64,000 nt of DNA. Source: Paenibacillus uliginis N3/975 (lineage in GTDB: Bacteria; Bacillota; Bacilli; Paenibacillales; Paenibacillaceae). Below the pieces are notes generated by a model. It saw nothing but the letters and a program-made list of their open reading frames with translations. It was not told the origin of the DNA and made no database searches. The translations under genes were made by a program, and so were the position numbers. Positions 17,182-26,458 of this stretch are shown here, piece after piece. The stretch spans positions 4,691,705-4,755,704 of the forward strand of contig NZ_LT840184.1 of the NCBI RefSeq assembly GCF_900177425.1, read 5' to 3'. Numbering within the stretch: the stretch's first letter is position 1; the number at the start of each line of letters is the position of its first letter.

Positions 17182-18045
17182 TCAAGCATACCAAGGGGGC
17201 CTGTTAGACGCAAAAAAAGAGGCAATGACATGCTGCTCCGGTACGACAGCCATTAAACCTCCCCGGCGGTTCATAACGTAAATCAAATGATACTTCTCTC
17301 TTTTAAACAAACGCATAATATCATCCAAAGGTTTCGAAGAATCTGCAACTATTGGCTGAGCAGTTCCGATACTTTCCTGCTGATGTTCATATAATCCATT
17401 CCGGTTCACAAGAAAACGCATAAAACGGTAAGGGACATTACGGTGATCCTCAAAGTTCGAATAAGCCAAAAAAAGACCTATCAGTAACAGATTCAGCTTT
17501 ATACCGCCGCCGGAAAGCAGTGGAGAAAGCCCATAGCCAATCATAAACAAACTGCAGATCATTCCGGCACGAGCAGTCCATAATAGCGTTGCATGATAGG
17601 GAAGGAGCAAACTGACAAGAGCCTGCATTACTTTCCCTCCATCCAAAGGCAGAACTGGAAGGAGATTAAACAGTGCAATAATCAAGTTCCCCTGTATCAC
17701 ATAGGACAAAAAGGGGCCGTCTCCCCAACCGGCCGCCTGACATAACCATGCAATTCCTATCATAATTCCATTCTGAAGAGGACCGGCCAATGCGATGATC
17801 AATTCTCGTGCGGCATTCATTCGTCCGTCATCCTCAATCACTGCAACACCGCCAAACGGCAGCATTTGAATAGACCGCACTTTAAAGCCCATAGCTATAG
17901 CAGCACCTGCATGACCCAGCTCATGTATGAACACGATAACAAATAAAGTAAGCAATTCCAAGAAACGCCCGGTTATAACGGAGGCCAGCATAACGATAAC
18001 AAAAAGAGGATGTAGAGACAGAACAGTACCCCGGATGCTAATCAA
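17182..18045 (-). CDS. spoIVFB: stage IV sporulation intramembrane metalloprotease SpoIVFB
   Basis: 287 residues, S2P/M50 family. HELGH (41-45) and Asp134 in LPLDGG are the zinc ligands inside a multi-helix membrane domain; a CBS domain fills the C-terminus (about 215-280). It cleaves pro-sigma-K in the mother cell. TTG start with GGAAGTG 7 bases upstream; overlaps the end of spoIVFA by 8 bases, so the two are coupled. Confidence 0.93.
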   Translation of the reverse strand: MISIRGTVLSLHPLFVIVMLASVITGRFLELLTLFVIVFIHELGHAGAAIAMGFKVRSIQMLPFGGVAVIEDDGRMNAARELIIALAGPLQNGIMIGIAWLCQAAGWGDGPFLSYVIQGNLIIALFNLLPVLPLDGGKVMQALVSLLLPYHATLLWTARAGMICSLFMIGYGLSPLLSGGGIKLNLLLIGLFLAYSNFEDHRNVPYRFMRFLVNRNGLYEHQQESIGTAQPIVADSSKPLDDIMRLFKREKYHLIYVMNRRGGLMAVVPEQHVIASFFASNRPPWYA

Positions 18046-18931
18046 ATGAAATCACTTCCGTCGGATCCACGCTGCGGTCTCCGTCTTTTAACATAAAGTA
18101 AAGGGCAGACTGGTCTCCATCAGACTGTACTAGCGGCAATGTACCAACGACATCTCCGCCTTGAACCCAATCATTCACCTTCAAGTCAGATGCTGAAAGC
18201 CTACTGTATTGAGCGGTTCTTTCCCCTGTGTGCTGGATTGTAACCATAACGCTTGAATCCGGAAGTTTCTTAACTTCTAGAACTCGGCCCGTTTCTACGC
18301 TTTTAACCTCGCGAGAGGAGAACGAATCCCCTTCAGGCACTATGAGAATCCCTTTGAGGTCAATCGCAAAGGATTGCACAAGTTGTCCTTTCAACGGTGG
18401 TACCAATGTAGCCGATGCATTTACCTTTGTTGTATCCTGATCACTTTGGCCAAATATCGGAATAAATGAGGGTGGACCGCCAAAGTGTTCTTCATACCAT
18501 ACTTGAGCGGCCTGAAAGTCCATTTCTCGGCTTAAGCCTTCTACAATATACCCTTGTGCCCGCAAAGCCCAGGGTTCATGGACCGAGAAAATCCCCCAAA
18601 CCGCTCCGAATAAAAGGACGCTCGCCGCGAAGCGCCGCATCAACCCTGCTGTAAAAGATGAATTACGAGGAGGAATCACAGGCTCCGTGACATTGTCATA
18701 CCATCCGCGGTGACCTTGTTTCCACATTTTTTCGGGATCCCGTTCGATTTCCGGTCCGGTATGAACAGGCTCTTGAAATGTATTCTGCCGAAGAACAGGT
18801 TTACTGGAGGCGTTAGTAACCGGATTGGAACGGATAGTATTCAATCTCGTACTCTCTTCCGTCAGATTTTCATTCAATAGTTCACGGATTCGTGCTTCTC
18901 TCCTGTGTTTTACAGATGTTTTAATGTCCAA
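18038..18931 (-). CDS. spoIVFA: stage IV sporulation protein SpoIVFA, M23-like
   Basis: 297 residues. Cytoplasmic N-terminus, one membrane helix (about 91-110), then an extracytoplasmic LytM/M23-like domain (about 170-295) that lacks the zinc ligands of active peptidases. It holds and inhibits SpoIVFB until the forespore signal arrives. TTG start with GGGGGAG six to seven bases upstream. Confidence 0.9.
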   Translation of the reverse strand: MDIKTSVKHRREARIRELLNENLTEESTRLNTIRSNPVTNASSKPVLRQNTFQEPVHTGPEIERDPEKMWKQGHRGWYDNVTEPVIPPRNSSFTAGLMRRFAASVLLFGAVWGIFSVHEPWALRAQGYIVEGLSREMDFQAAQVWYEEHFGGPPSFIPIFGQSDQDTTKVNASATLVPPLKGQLVQSFAIDLKGILIVPEGDSFSSREVKSVETGRVLEVKKLPDSSVMVTIQHTGERTAQYSRLSASDLKVNDWVQGGDVVGTLPLVQSDGDQSALYFMLKDGDRSVDPTEVISFD

Positions 18932-19031
18932 AATACTCTCCCCCTTGGGGCTTGTTTTACTCTATCTTATGAGGACAAGAAAGATGTTTAGAACAAGCCA
19001 TCGCCAAGAGTGGATCTCGGTTTTCCTGCAA

Positions 19032-19062
19032 GAAAAAAGCCAGTGCAGTATTCTGCACCGGC
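19032..19062 (-). terminator. terminator of the mre-min operon
   Basis: A perfect 10-base stem (19039-19048 and 19053-19062), 4-base loop and six T residues on the minus strand, 26 bases past the minD stop. Confidence 0.9.
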
Positions 19063-19087
19063 CAGTCAAAAAAATAAGAATATACTA

Positions 19088-19882
19088 TTACCCCATACCG
19101 AAAAATTTCTTGAACTTTGTAAACATCCCTTTTTTCTGATGAATCTGCATTAGTGGAACGGTATCCCCTAGAATACGGCGAGCAATGTTTCTATAAGCTA
19201 TAGCCGCTGGAGAATCTGGGTTCATAACCGTCGGCTCTCCAAGGTTCGCTGCCTTGATCACCATCTCATCGTCTGGAACGATACCGATCAGATCAATATT
19301 CAGCACTTGCAGTACATCTTCGATCTCTAACATATCACCTGACTTAACCATGTTCGGACGAATCCGGTTAACCACTAGCTTCGGAGATTCCACATGGGAG
19401 CTCTCGAGCAATCCGATTATACGATCAGCGTCACGCACTGCAGCATTCTCCGGTGTGGTTACCACGATAGCCTTGTCCGCCCCGGCAATGGCGTTCTTAA
19501 ATCCCTGCTCAATTCCTGCAGGACAATCGATAACAATGTATTCGTAGTCCTTCTTCAGTTCCAGGACAATATCCTTCACCTGATCAGGCGAAATGGCGTT
19601 CTTGTCCTTGGTTTGGGCAGCAGGCAGCATATAAAGCTCGTCAAAGCGTTTATCCTTGATAAGCGCCTGATTGAGACGGCAGCGCCCTTCGGCGACGTCG
19701 CACAGGTCATAAATGATTCGGTTTTCCAGACCCATAACTACGTCGAGATTACGAAGACCGATATCGGTGTCTACCAGACACACTTTTTTGCCCAGAAGTG
19801 CCAGAGCCGTGCCGATGTTCGCCGAAGTAGTCGTTTTTCCGACTCCGCCTTTGCCTGATGTTATGACGATTGCCTCTCCCAT
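19088..19882 (-). CDS. minD: septum site-determining ATPase MinD
   Basis: 264 residues. Deviant Walker A KGGVGKTT (11-18), Walker B around VIDCPAG, and a C-terminal amphipathic membrane-targeting helix (KKGMFTKFKKFFGMG). It recruits MinC to the membrane to block polar division. Begins 3 bases after minC. Confidence 0.97.
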   Translation of the reverse strand: MGEAIVITSGKGGVGKTTTSANIGTALALLGKKVCLVDTDIGLRNLDVVMGLENRIIYDLCDVAEGRCRLNQALIKDKRFDELYMLPAAQTKDKNAISPDQVKDIVLELKKDYEYIVIDCPAGIEQGFKNAIAGADKAIVVTTPENAAVRDADRIIGLLESSHVESPKLVVNRIRPNMVKSGDMLEIEDVLQVLNIDLIGIVPDDEMVIKAANLGEPTVMNPDSPAAIAYRNIARRILGDTVPLMQIHQKKGMFTKFKKFFGMG

Positions 19883-19885
19883 ATT

Positions 19886-20548
19886 CTACACCCCTTTAAA
19901 CACATTAAAATCCCGGCCCAATCGAACAATGTTACTGATCTTGTCTATCTGCATACTTCCGTTTTGCAAATACGCAAACTCCATGACCGTTTCCCGTGTT
20001 TCCCACTCATCCGGCGGTCTGCTGATCATATCTGAAATACGAAGCTGGGTGGGAGCTAGATACGAGGCAGCGATAATTGCATCCTCATTTCCCTCGATGC
20101 CGGCATGTGCCGTTCCACGAAGAGCACCCAGTATGTATATATCTCCAGTTGCCGTAATCGTCCCACCAGGGTTTACATCACCCAAGAAGAGCAAATCTCC
20201 TTTGTGGTGCAGAACTTGTCCGGATCGGACCATGCCAGTTTTAACGACCGGACCTGATACTACCTCATCTTCCGGCTCGGGGGGCGGCGATTCCACTGTG
20301 CGTATCAGCAGATTCCCCTTCTGCTTCAGTATGTCAAGAATAGACTGCTTCTCTTCTTCGGAAATACGCCGAGATCCCAGTTTAACATCCACATGAATAA
20401 TAGGTCCGGTCAAAATATTTTGATGACTATGCTCAAGTTTATAGCGAAGCTCGCTGAGCAGTTCTTCTAACTCACATTGATCGTCAAGCAGGAATACCAG
20501 GCCATCTTTGATGCCCTTAATCGTTACATGATTGGATTTTACAGCCAT
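19886..20548 (-). CDS. minC: septum site-determining protein MinC
   Basis: 220 residues. N-terminal FtsZ-inhibiting domain, acidic/proline linker near 105-118, and a C-terminal beta-helix (about 120-215) with the GDVNPGG motif. ATG at 20548 chosen because GGGAGG lies 9 bases upstream and MAVKSNHVTIKG matches the family start. Confidence 0.95.
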   Translation of the reverse strand: MAVKSNHVTIKGIKDGLVFLLDDQCELEELLSELRYKLEHSHQNILTGPIIHVDVKLGSRRISEEEKQSILDILKQKGNLLIRTVESPPPEPEDEVVSGPVVKTGMVRSGQVLHHKGDLLFLGDVNPGGTITATGDIYILGALRGTAHAGIEGNEDAIIAASYLAPTQLRISDMISRPPDEWETRETVMEFAYLQNGSMQIDKISNIVRLGRDFNVFKGV

Positions 20549-20630
20549 AAGCCTGTCCCTCCCATCTTCATACATTTCGCGCTCGGACCTTCAAGTTCCT
20601 GCTAGTCTTCGTAAAATGTCGGATTGACGG

Positions 20631-21158
20631 TCAAGAAGCCTTGCTTCTCTTCGGAGCTTTGGCAAGCAGCTCAAACTGTTTCCGAAGAGGTACATAAATC
20701 ATCAAGGCAAATGCAAAATGAATCAGAAGATTGGGAAGCATGTGATTCAGCAGGGCCCAGTTATAAGAATCCGGATTGATCCGGAATAACTTATAGATCC
20801 CAAATAGCGTGCTATCCAGCAGTAAGCTGCCCAATATGACTACCGTCATCATAACCGGCAATGGAGCCCTCGGCGTTTTAAATAAAAGTCCCATTATATA
20901 TGCCGATACTCCCATTGCGAATGAGTACGTACCGATCATTTCACCGTAATAGACTACGTCATGGAGCATCCCGAACACGAGGCCAAGTACAAGGCCGGTG
21001 TGACGGTGATGGTATATGGTCGCAAACAGAATGGCAACATACATAAAGTTAGGCGTGATTTTGCCCTGCAGCGAGCTTGGCGTAAGCCAAAAACCTACCG
21101 TCCCCTGTAAAATAAACAAAAGAAACAACAGCAGAATCAAAACCTGATGGCGCTTCAT
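20631..21158 (-). CDS. mreD: rod shape-determining membrane protein MreD
   Basis: 175 residues, five to six hydrophobic helices, the usual size of Bacillus MreD. Part of the elongasome with MreB and MreC. ATG overlaps the mreC stop by 4 bases. Confidence 0.93.
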   Translation of the reverse strand: MKRHQVLILLLFLLFILQGTVGFWLTPSSLQGKITPNFMYVAILFATIYHHRHTGLVLGLVFGMLHDVVYYGEMIGTYSFAMGVSAYIMGLLFKTPRAPLPVMMTVVILGSLLLDSTLFGIYKLFRINPDSYNWALLNHMLPNLLIHFAFALMIYVPLRKQFELLAKAPKRSKAS

Positions 21159-22018
21159 CCTTTAGGCTCCTCAGGCGTGAACACGACAAGAAGTGTTTTC
21201 CAATCCTGGAAACTGGCAGCCGGTTTAATGGTGGCCGTTTTGTTCAGACCGAATTCCCCGACCTCGACACTCTCAACCGTACCGATAATCATCCCACGCG
21301 GGATAACCCCTCCGTTACCAGATGAAACGATCAAATCTTTTACTTTGACTGGATCGTCCTCCGGAATCCGGGTCATTTTCAGCATTTTCGTCTTCTTGTC
21401 GTAACTTTCAATAATTCCAAACGTGTCCTTGTTAGAGACGGTAGCTGCGATCTGCTGTCGCTTAGCGTCCTGTGGATCAAGCGTCGTCAGCAGTTTTACG
21501 GTAGAGGTGAAATTACCGACATGGCTTATAACCCCGACCATACCCTCGACAGAGGTAACGGACATGTTTAGGCGGGCTCCGTCCTTGGCTCCCAAATCGA
21601 TGACCAACGTATGGTTGTTCGGATCCTGATTCACACTTAACACATTAGCCGGACGGTAATCATACTCGTACCTTTGCTTTTGAGCTTCTGTAAACTTAAG
21701 ATTATCCTTTAAAACTTTATTATCATTCTTGATAAGATTGTACTCTGCGCTCTCACGCGCATACTGCGCCACAGCCTTCTTCAGACGTTCGTTCTCTTCA
21801 TACACTTCTTTCATGTCACGCACATCTTCAAAGAAGCCCGCTATGTAAGAAGCGGGCTTGTAAAAAACACCTTGTACAAAACCTACTGTATCCCTCATAA
21901 ACTTCTCTGGCCAGGATAACCCCATCCGTGGACCAAGCGTAAATCCCATAAGTGCAATAAACGTTACCAGCCCGATCAGCATAATAAACAATCGTTTGTT
22001 ACCTAGCAGCTTAAACAG
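21155..22018 (-). CDS. mreC: rod shape-determining protein MreC (probable CTG start)
   Basis: 287 residues if started at CTG (22016-22018). One N-terminal membrane helix, coiled coil (about 70-110), then the periplasmic-type double beta-barrel domain. The CTG start gives MFKLLGNKRLFIML, which matches the conserved KLLGNKR-type N-terminus, and sits 7-8 bases behind GAGGGTG. The next alternative, TTG at 21991, removes this conserved segment and has no ribosome site; an in-frame TGA blocks any earlier start. Confidence 0.88.
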   Translation of the reverse strand: MFKLLGNKRLFIMLIGLVTFIALMGFTLGPRMGLSWPEKFMRDTVGFVQGVFYKPASYIAGFFEDVRDMKEVYEENERLKKAVAQYARESAEYNLIKNDNKVLKDNLKFTEAQKQRYEYDYRPANVLSVNQDPNNHTLVIDLGAKDGARLNMSVTSVEGMVGVISHVGNFTSTVKLLTTLDPQDAKRQQIAATVSNKDTFGIIESYDKKTKMLKMTRIPEDDPVKVKDLIVSSGNGGVIPRGMIIGTVESVEVGEFGLNKTATIKPAASFQDWKTLLVVFTPEEPKG

Positions 22019-22085
22019 TTTTCAACACCCTCTAACGTTACTGTTTTCTCTCCCACATACCAGGGGTTGACACACATTGTCCTGA

Positions 22086-23120
22086 CTACCGTTTCGAACG
22101 GACGGCAGAGCTGCTGCGGGATTTAAACAGATGAATATTATCGAGCGCTTTCCCCGTACCAATCGCTACACAATCCAGCGGATTTTCAGCTACAATGACA
22201 GGCATACCTGTCTCTTCAGCAAGCAGTTTGTCCAAGTTACGCAATAGCGCTCCGCCTCCGGTCAGTACAATTCCGCGGTCCATAATGTCGGCGGCCAGTT
22301 CCGGTGGACATTTCTCAAGCGTTACTTTCACAGCGTCCACAATGGCATTAATGGTATCTGCCAAAGCTTCGCTAATTTCATCGGAAGTGATTGTAATCGT
22401 CTTAGGCAAACCTGTTACCAGATCACGGCCCCGGATTTCCATCGTCTCCACCGTTTCAAGCGGCATCGCAGATCCCACTTCCATCTTCAATTGCTCAGAG
22501 GTACGCTCCCCGATCATCAGGTTGTACTGGCGCTTGATATAAGAAATGATGGAATCATCCATTTCATCTCCGGCCACACGTACGGAACGACTTGTAACGA
22601 TTCCGCCAAGTGAAATTACGGCAACCTCTGTAGTACCACCGCCGATATCAACGACCATGCTGCCAGTCGGCTCCCAAACAGGAAGATCTGCACCGATTGC
22701 TGCTGCAAAAGGCTCCTCAATCGTGTATGCTTCACGAGCTCCCGCCTGCTTCGTAGCGTCCTCCACAGCGCGCTGCTCCACCGCAGTAATGCCTGATGGT
22801 ACACATACCATTACGTTCGGATGACGTGGAAATACGGAACGCTGCTTCTGCGCCTGACGTAAAAAATATTTAATCATGGTTGCGGTTGTATCAAAGTCGG
22901 CAATAACGCCGTCCTTCATCGGACGAATCGCACGAATGTTGCCTGGTGTACGCCCAATCATCTTCTTCGCGGATTCACCAACCGCCTCAATCGTTTTTGT
23001 ATCGGTACGCAGAGCTACCACAGAGGGCTCTCTAACGACAATTCCTTTTCCACGGACATAGACAAGTGTATTAGCCGTCCCCAAATCAATTCCTAAATCT
23101 TTCGTGAAACCACCAAACAT
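22086..23120 (-). CDS. mreB: rod shape-determining protein MreB
   Basis: 344 residues of actin-like ATPase. Phosphate-binding motifs DLGTANTLVY and DIGGGTTEVAV, adenosine loop LTGGGALLRNLD. Organises lateral wall synthesis. AAGGGAG precedes ATG. Directly behind radC and before mreC, as in B. subtilis. Confidence 0.98.
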   Translation of the reverse strand: MFGGFTKDLGIDLGTANTLVYVRGKGIVVREPSVVALRTDTKTIEAVGESAKKMIGRTPGNIRAIRPMKDGVIADFDTTATMIKYFLRQAQKQRSVFPRHPNVMVCVPSGITAVEQRAVEDATKQAGAREAYTIEEPFAAAIGADLPVWEPTGSMVVDIGGGTTEVAVISLGGIVTSRSVRVAGDEMDDSIISYIKRQYNLMIGERTSEQLKMEVGSAMPLETVETMEIRGRDLVTGLPKTITITSDEISEALADTINAIVDAVKVTLEKCPPELAADIMDRGIVLTGGGALLRNLDKLLAEETGMPVIVAENPLDCVAIGTGKALDNIHLFKSRSSSAVRSKR

Positions 23121-23159
23121 GCTGCAAACTCCCTTTCCTTCTCAATCTGAACTATTATA

Positions 23160-23849
23160 TTACATCAGGCCCCGTTCCTTCAAACTTACAAACGCTCCAT
23201 CTCCAATAATCAAATGGTCCAATACATCAATTCCAATAATATCCCCAGCTTCTACCAAACGGGAGGTCAGGGATATGTCTTCTGGACTCGGTGTAGGATC
23301 ACCGCTTGGGTGGTTGTGTGCACAAACCAAAGACGCACTACTGCATTTGATTGCGGCTCTAAACACCTCGCGAGGATGAACAATGGAGGCATTAAGGCTT
23401 CCCATGGAAAGCGTTTCTTGGGCTATGACGTGATTTTTCGTATTTAAAAAAAGACAAACAAAATGCTCTTTCTGGAGATAGCGCAGCTGTTCGCTCAACA
23501 GTTCCGCGGCATCACGCGGACTGCGTATAATCACCGGCTCCATATGTCTCGAACTGACCAATCGTCGTCCGAGTTCGATACCCGCCTTCAGCTGTACGGC
23601 TTTAGCGATTCCGATTCCTTTAATCTGTGTTAATTCTTCAATGCTGAGGTCAACGAGTTGACGGATACTGCCTACCTGCTTCAAGATCCGTTGTGCCACG
23701 TGAATGGCGGATTCTTGTCTAGTTCCCGTCCTTAATAATATCGCTAGCAGCTCAGCATGACTCAAGGCGCTCGCCCCATAAGACATCATGCGCTCTCTTG
23801 GTCGTTCTTCATGGGGGATGTCGCGCAGCAGAAGTGCGGGCGACTCCAT
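23160..23849 (-). CDS. radC: RadC family JAB/MPN-domain protein
   Basis: 229 residues. Helix-hairpin-helix region (about 68-95), then a JAMM metalloprotease-like domain with HNHPSGDPTPSPED. A role in DNA repair was once proposed but is not well supported. AGAGGGG upstream of ATG; between maf and mreB. Confidence 0.93.
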   Translation of the reverse strand: MESPALLLRDIPHEERPRERMMSYGASALSHAELLAILLRTGTRQESAIHVAQRILKQVGSIRQLVDLSIEELTQIKGIGIAKAVQLKAGIELGRRLVSSRHMEPVIIRSPRDAAELLSEQLRYLQKEHFVCLFLNTKNHVIAQETLSMGSLNASIVHPREVFRAAIKCSSASLVCAHNHPSGDPTPSPEDISLTSRLVEAGDIIGIDVLDHLIIGDGAFVSLKERGLM

Positions 23850-23901
23850 ATATTCCCCTCTTTTCCTGTGTCTAAATCATAAACACGGCCAAAATCTAAA
23901 A

Positions 23902-24507
23902 TTAAGATAATACATCCATTCCCATCTCTGAAAGCATATCACTAAGCAAGGATATCGGCAGCCCTACGACATTGAAGTAGTCACCCTCAATGCTGTTCAC
24001 AATAGCAGCACCGAGGCCTTGAATGGCATAAGCGCCGGCTTTGTCGGCAGGTTCGCCGCTCCGTACATAGGACATGATCTGTTCATCGTTTAACGGCTTC
24101 ATGCTTACAGACGTTATCCGGTGGCGAACAATACTCTGTCCGGTCAAGGCATCCACGCAGGCTACGCCTGTATACACCTGATGAGTACGCCCCTGAAGCA
24201 CGGAAAGCATTCGTACGGCATCTTTATCATCCATCGGTTTCCCAAGTATATCACCCTCTAGTACGACAATCGTGTCACTCCCCACGATGATTGCATTACT
24301 GTCCGATTCGGACAGCTTCCGGTACACTGCATCTGCCTTGCGCAGCGAAAGGGTCTCTACAACCATGCTGGGTTCCCAGCCGAAGGGTGTGTCTTCATTG
24401 GCATCACTCGGCATGATCTCAAATGGTAACCGAAGTGAAGCTATTAATTCTTGACGCCGTGGAGAAGTTGACGCCAGTATGATGTGCCCTAATGCCTTCT
24501 CTTTCAC
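23902..24507 (-). CDS. maf: Maf-family nucleoside triphosphate pyrophosphatase
   Basis: 201 residues. Motifs ASTSPRRQEL, GSDTIVVL, LGKP and DKAGAYAIQG are typical of Maf, which hydrolyses modified or non-canonical NTPs and is linked to septum control in Bacillus. GTG start with GGAG upstream. Confidence 0.94.
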   Translation of the reverse strand: MKEKALGHIILASTSPRRQELIASLRLPFEIMPSDANEDTPFGWEPSMVVETLSLRKADAVYRKLSESDSNAIIVGSDTIVVLEGDILGKPMDDKDAVRMLSVLQGRTHQVYTGVACVDALTGQSIVRHRITSVSMKPLNDEQIMSYVRSGEPADKAGAYAIQGLGAAIVNSIEGDYFNVVGLPISLLSDMLSEMGMDVLS

Positions 24508-24528
24508 GAGGGAATGTCTCCTTTGTTG

Positions 24529-24771
24529 TTAGAGCCTGCGATACAGCCAAACCGCCGTAATCATTCCGATCAAGCCCAGCAGGCAAAGTTTGAATTCAAT
24601 GTTAATGTCATAATTTATGATGTCCAAATTAGCTTCGGGCGACCACTTCAATGTTGTAGAAGTAGTTAGAAAAGAAAGAGCTTTGACAGGCAGCAGCAAT
24701 TTTGCAATCCAAGTTCCGGTTAGCCACCCCAGCAGTATAAACAAGATAAGCACTCCTGCGTTTTTCTTCAT
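24529..24771 (-). CDS. DUF4321 small membrane protein
   Basis: 80 residues with a helix near each end (about 6-28 and 60-77), resembling the DUF4321 proteins that precede maf in Paenibacillus-type genomes. Function unknown. The start at 24771 (MKKNAG) is preferred over an upstream in-frame codon because it begins at the first helix and lies downstream of the promoter at 24809-24837. Confidence 0.75.
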   Translation of the reverse strand: MKKNAGVLILFILLGWLTGTWIAKLLLPVKALSFLTTSTTLKWSPEANLDIINYDINIEFKLCLLGLIGMITAVWLYRRL

Positions 24772-24808
24772 TCGTCCTCTTCCCTCGCCATTTTTTGACA
24801 CCCTAATT

Positions 24809-24837
24809 ATTATACGGTGAATCGGTAAGCAATACAA
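24809..24837 (-). promoter_or_regulatory. promoter of the DUF4321-maf-radC-mreBCD-minCD operon
   Basis: Minus-strand -35 TTGTAT (24832-24837), 17-base spacer and perfect -10 TATAAT (24809-24814). Confidence 0.7.
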
Positions 24838-24840
24838 ACA

Positions 24841-24885
24841 GAAATCCGGCTTGGGGAACTATTTCCAGTTCTCCTGCCGGATTTC
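24841..24885 (-). terminator. terminator of the SPOR-domain gene
   Basis: A 10-base perfect outer stem (24841-24850 and 24876-24885) encloses a second hairpin; the T-rich tail on the minus strand (TTTCTGTTTGT) overlaps the next promoter. Confidence 0.6.
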
Positions 24886-24908
24886 TGCGGTCGTTTGCGG
24901 TTTTAGGA

Positions 24909-26288
24909 CTAGAAGCTTTCCACAAGCTTCCTTTGACTCATGATGTAGTTCATCATTCCTGCTTGAATTTCCCACAAATGCCCCTTGGATCGATTTTTGT
25001 TGTATTCTGTCAACGCTGTAATAGCTCCGCTCATTTCCTGCTCCATAGTTTTAAGGCTTGCCCCTGTCTCCAGACTCATTCCAGGAGATATAAGCTTTAC
25101 TGCTTCTGTCCACTGAAGATGAAGACCAGTAATCGTCTTCATGGTCTCTTCGTCCACTGGTCCGGGGGTTTCCTGACCCAATAAGGATGCTGATAGAGAG
25201 CTGAGGTTAGCCGCCAGATCACCACTCACTTCAAAGAAAATGTCAAGCGCGGCAGCCTCCCCGGCAAATACAGCAGATTGAGCACCAGGTAATACGATCT
25301 CCCGGACATAAAGCTCAACACCTTCACCTTTTAACTGACTGCTAAGCAGTTTCGCCTGCTCTCGATCCGGTGACACACCGGCGTATACGCGATTCTCCGC
25401 AGAGGAATCTCCAAAGGCCGCAATACCGGATTGAGTCAGTTCACCCTTAGCCTGCTCTGCTCTTTCTGCTGTGCTGAAAACGCCATACTGTAGCATGTAG
25501 AAGGTCTGCTGAGGGATCGAAACAGATACAGATGCTGCTTTCTGATCGTTAATCTCCCCGTTTACAACTGCATTTTCTGGATGTAAAATTCCCGTCCCTT
25601 GGCTACTCTCTATGGTTGTGTAATTCTCACCGGAATCCCCGCCGTTAAACATCGACAATACAACCGTTCCAAACAGCAGTCCCGTGACAATCGCACCTGT
25701 AATAGACCCTGCAAGCTTCCACACAGAGTTTGGTTTCTTAGAGCGATAGTATCCGTAATCATTCCTGGTGTTAGAGGGAACTTGTTCAACTGACAGGTAT
25801 GACTGATCTCTGTTCTTACCATCGAGCGAATCATGAATAAAATCATGTTCTGACGAATACTCATCGATCTCGGGATATTCTGAATTCACATTCTCAATGT
25901 AAGGCCGTTCCGGTCTACCGTAGCTCCACTCATCCTCATAACGCTCATGGTCGTACTGTTGCTCCATTCGCCGTTTCTCCGATGCCAAGCGACCATTAAC
26001 ACGGAAATTCTCAAAGCGATTGTTTTGATTAATATTAAGATTTGGATTACGATTATCCAGCAATTCAACAGGCAGCGGTATAACACGGAAATCCTCATCT
26101 CCTACCTCTTGGTATGAAGGTGACTGTACTTCTTCCCGGAAAAAGCCCTGCTCAAAGTCATCGCTTACACTCCCCTTACCAATGTCAGGCTGCAGGCGGG
26201 ACCTGGTATGTACTTCTCTTTTATTTCCGCTGTCTTGTCCATTGGGAGTTTCACGGTCAAACCTTATTGTCATACGCGCTTTGTTCAT
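24909..26288 (-). CDS. SPOR-domain membrane protein
   Basis: 459 residues. Long charged cytoplasmic N-terminus, one membrane helix at about 188-212, then a SPOR domain (about 265-340, FYMLQYGVFSTAERAEQAK) that should bind denuded septal peptidoglycan. A helical C-terminal part of unknown role follows. ATG at 26288 has GAGGTG 9 bases upstream; a GTG at 26300 with AAGGAG upstream is almost as good. Its place between murC and the maf-mre-min operon fits a role in division or sporulation septa, inferred from the domain. Confidence 0.8.
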   Translation of the reverse strand: MNKARMTIRFDRETPNGQDSGNKREVHTRSRLQPDIGKGSVSDDFEQGFFREEVQSPSYQEVGDEDFRVIPLPVELLDNRNPNLNINQNNRFENFRVNGRLASEKRRMEQQYDHERYEDEWSYGRPERPYIENVNSEYPEIDEYSSEHDFIHDSLDGKNRDQSYLSVEQVPSNTRNDYGYYRSKKPNSVWKLAGSITGAIVTGLLFGTVVLSMFNGGDSGENYTTIESSQGTGILHPENAVVNGEINDQKAASVSVSIPQQTFYMLQYGVFSTAERAEQAKGELTQSGIAAFGDSSAENRVYAGVSPDREQAKLLSSQLKGEGVELYVREIVLPGAQSAVFAGEAAALDIFFEVSGDLAANLSSLSASLLGQETPGPVDEETMKTITGLHLQWTEAVKLISPGMSLETGASLKTMEQEMSGAITALTEYNKNRSKGHLWEIQAGMMNYIMSQRKLVESF

Positions 26289-26385
26289 TCCACTGCACAC
26301 CTCACTTGTCTCCTTATCTATAACTACCTATATGATAGATTCAGGAAAGTTATGTACGGATGCGGACAAACTGAAAACAAACAAC

Positions 26386-26423
26386 ACCCGCACATCCTGT
26401 ATACAATAACAGGACATGCGGGT
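26386..26423 (-). terminator. terminator of valS-folC-murC
   Basis: A 15-base stem with two mismatches (26386-26400 and 26409-26423) shortly after the murC stop, with a T-rich tail on the minus strand. Confidence 0.75.
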
Positions 26424-26458
26424 ATCGAATGAAATATGAACTCATTTTGTTATTAGAC

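Noticed and set aside
18940..19010. CATAAGAT upstream of spoIVFA as a sigma-E promoter
   Set aside because: The -10 fits but no acceptable -35 at 13-15 bases; not listed as a feature.
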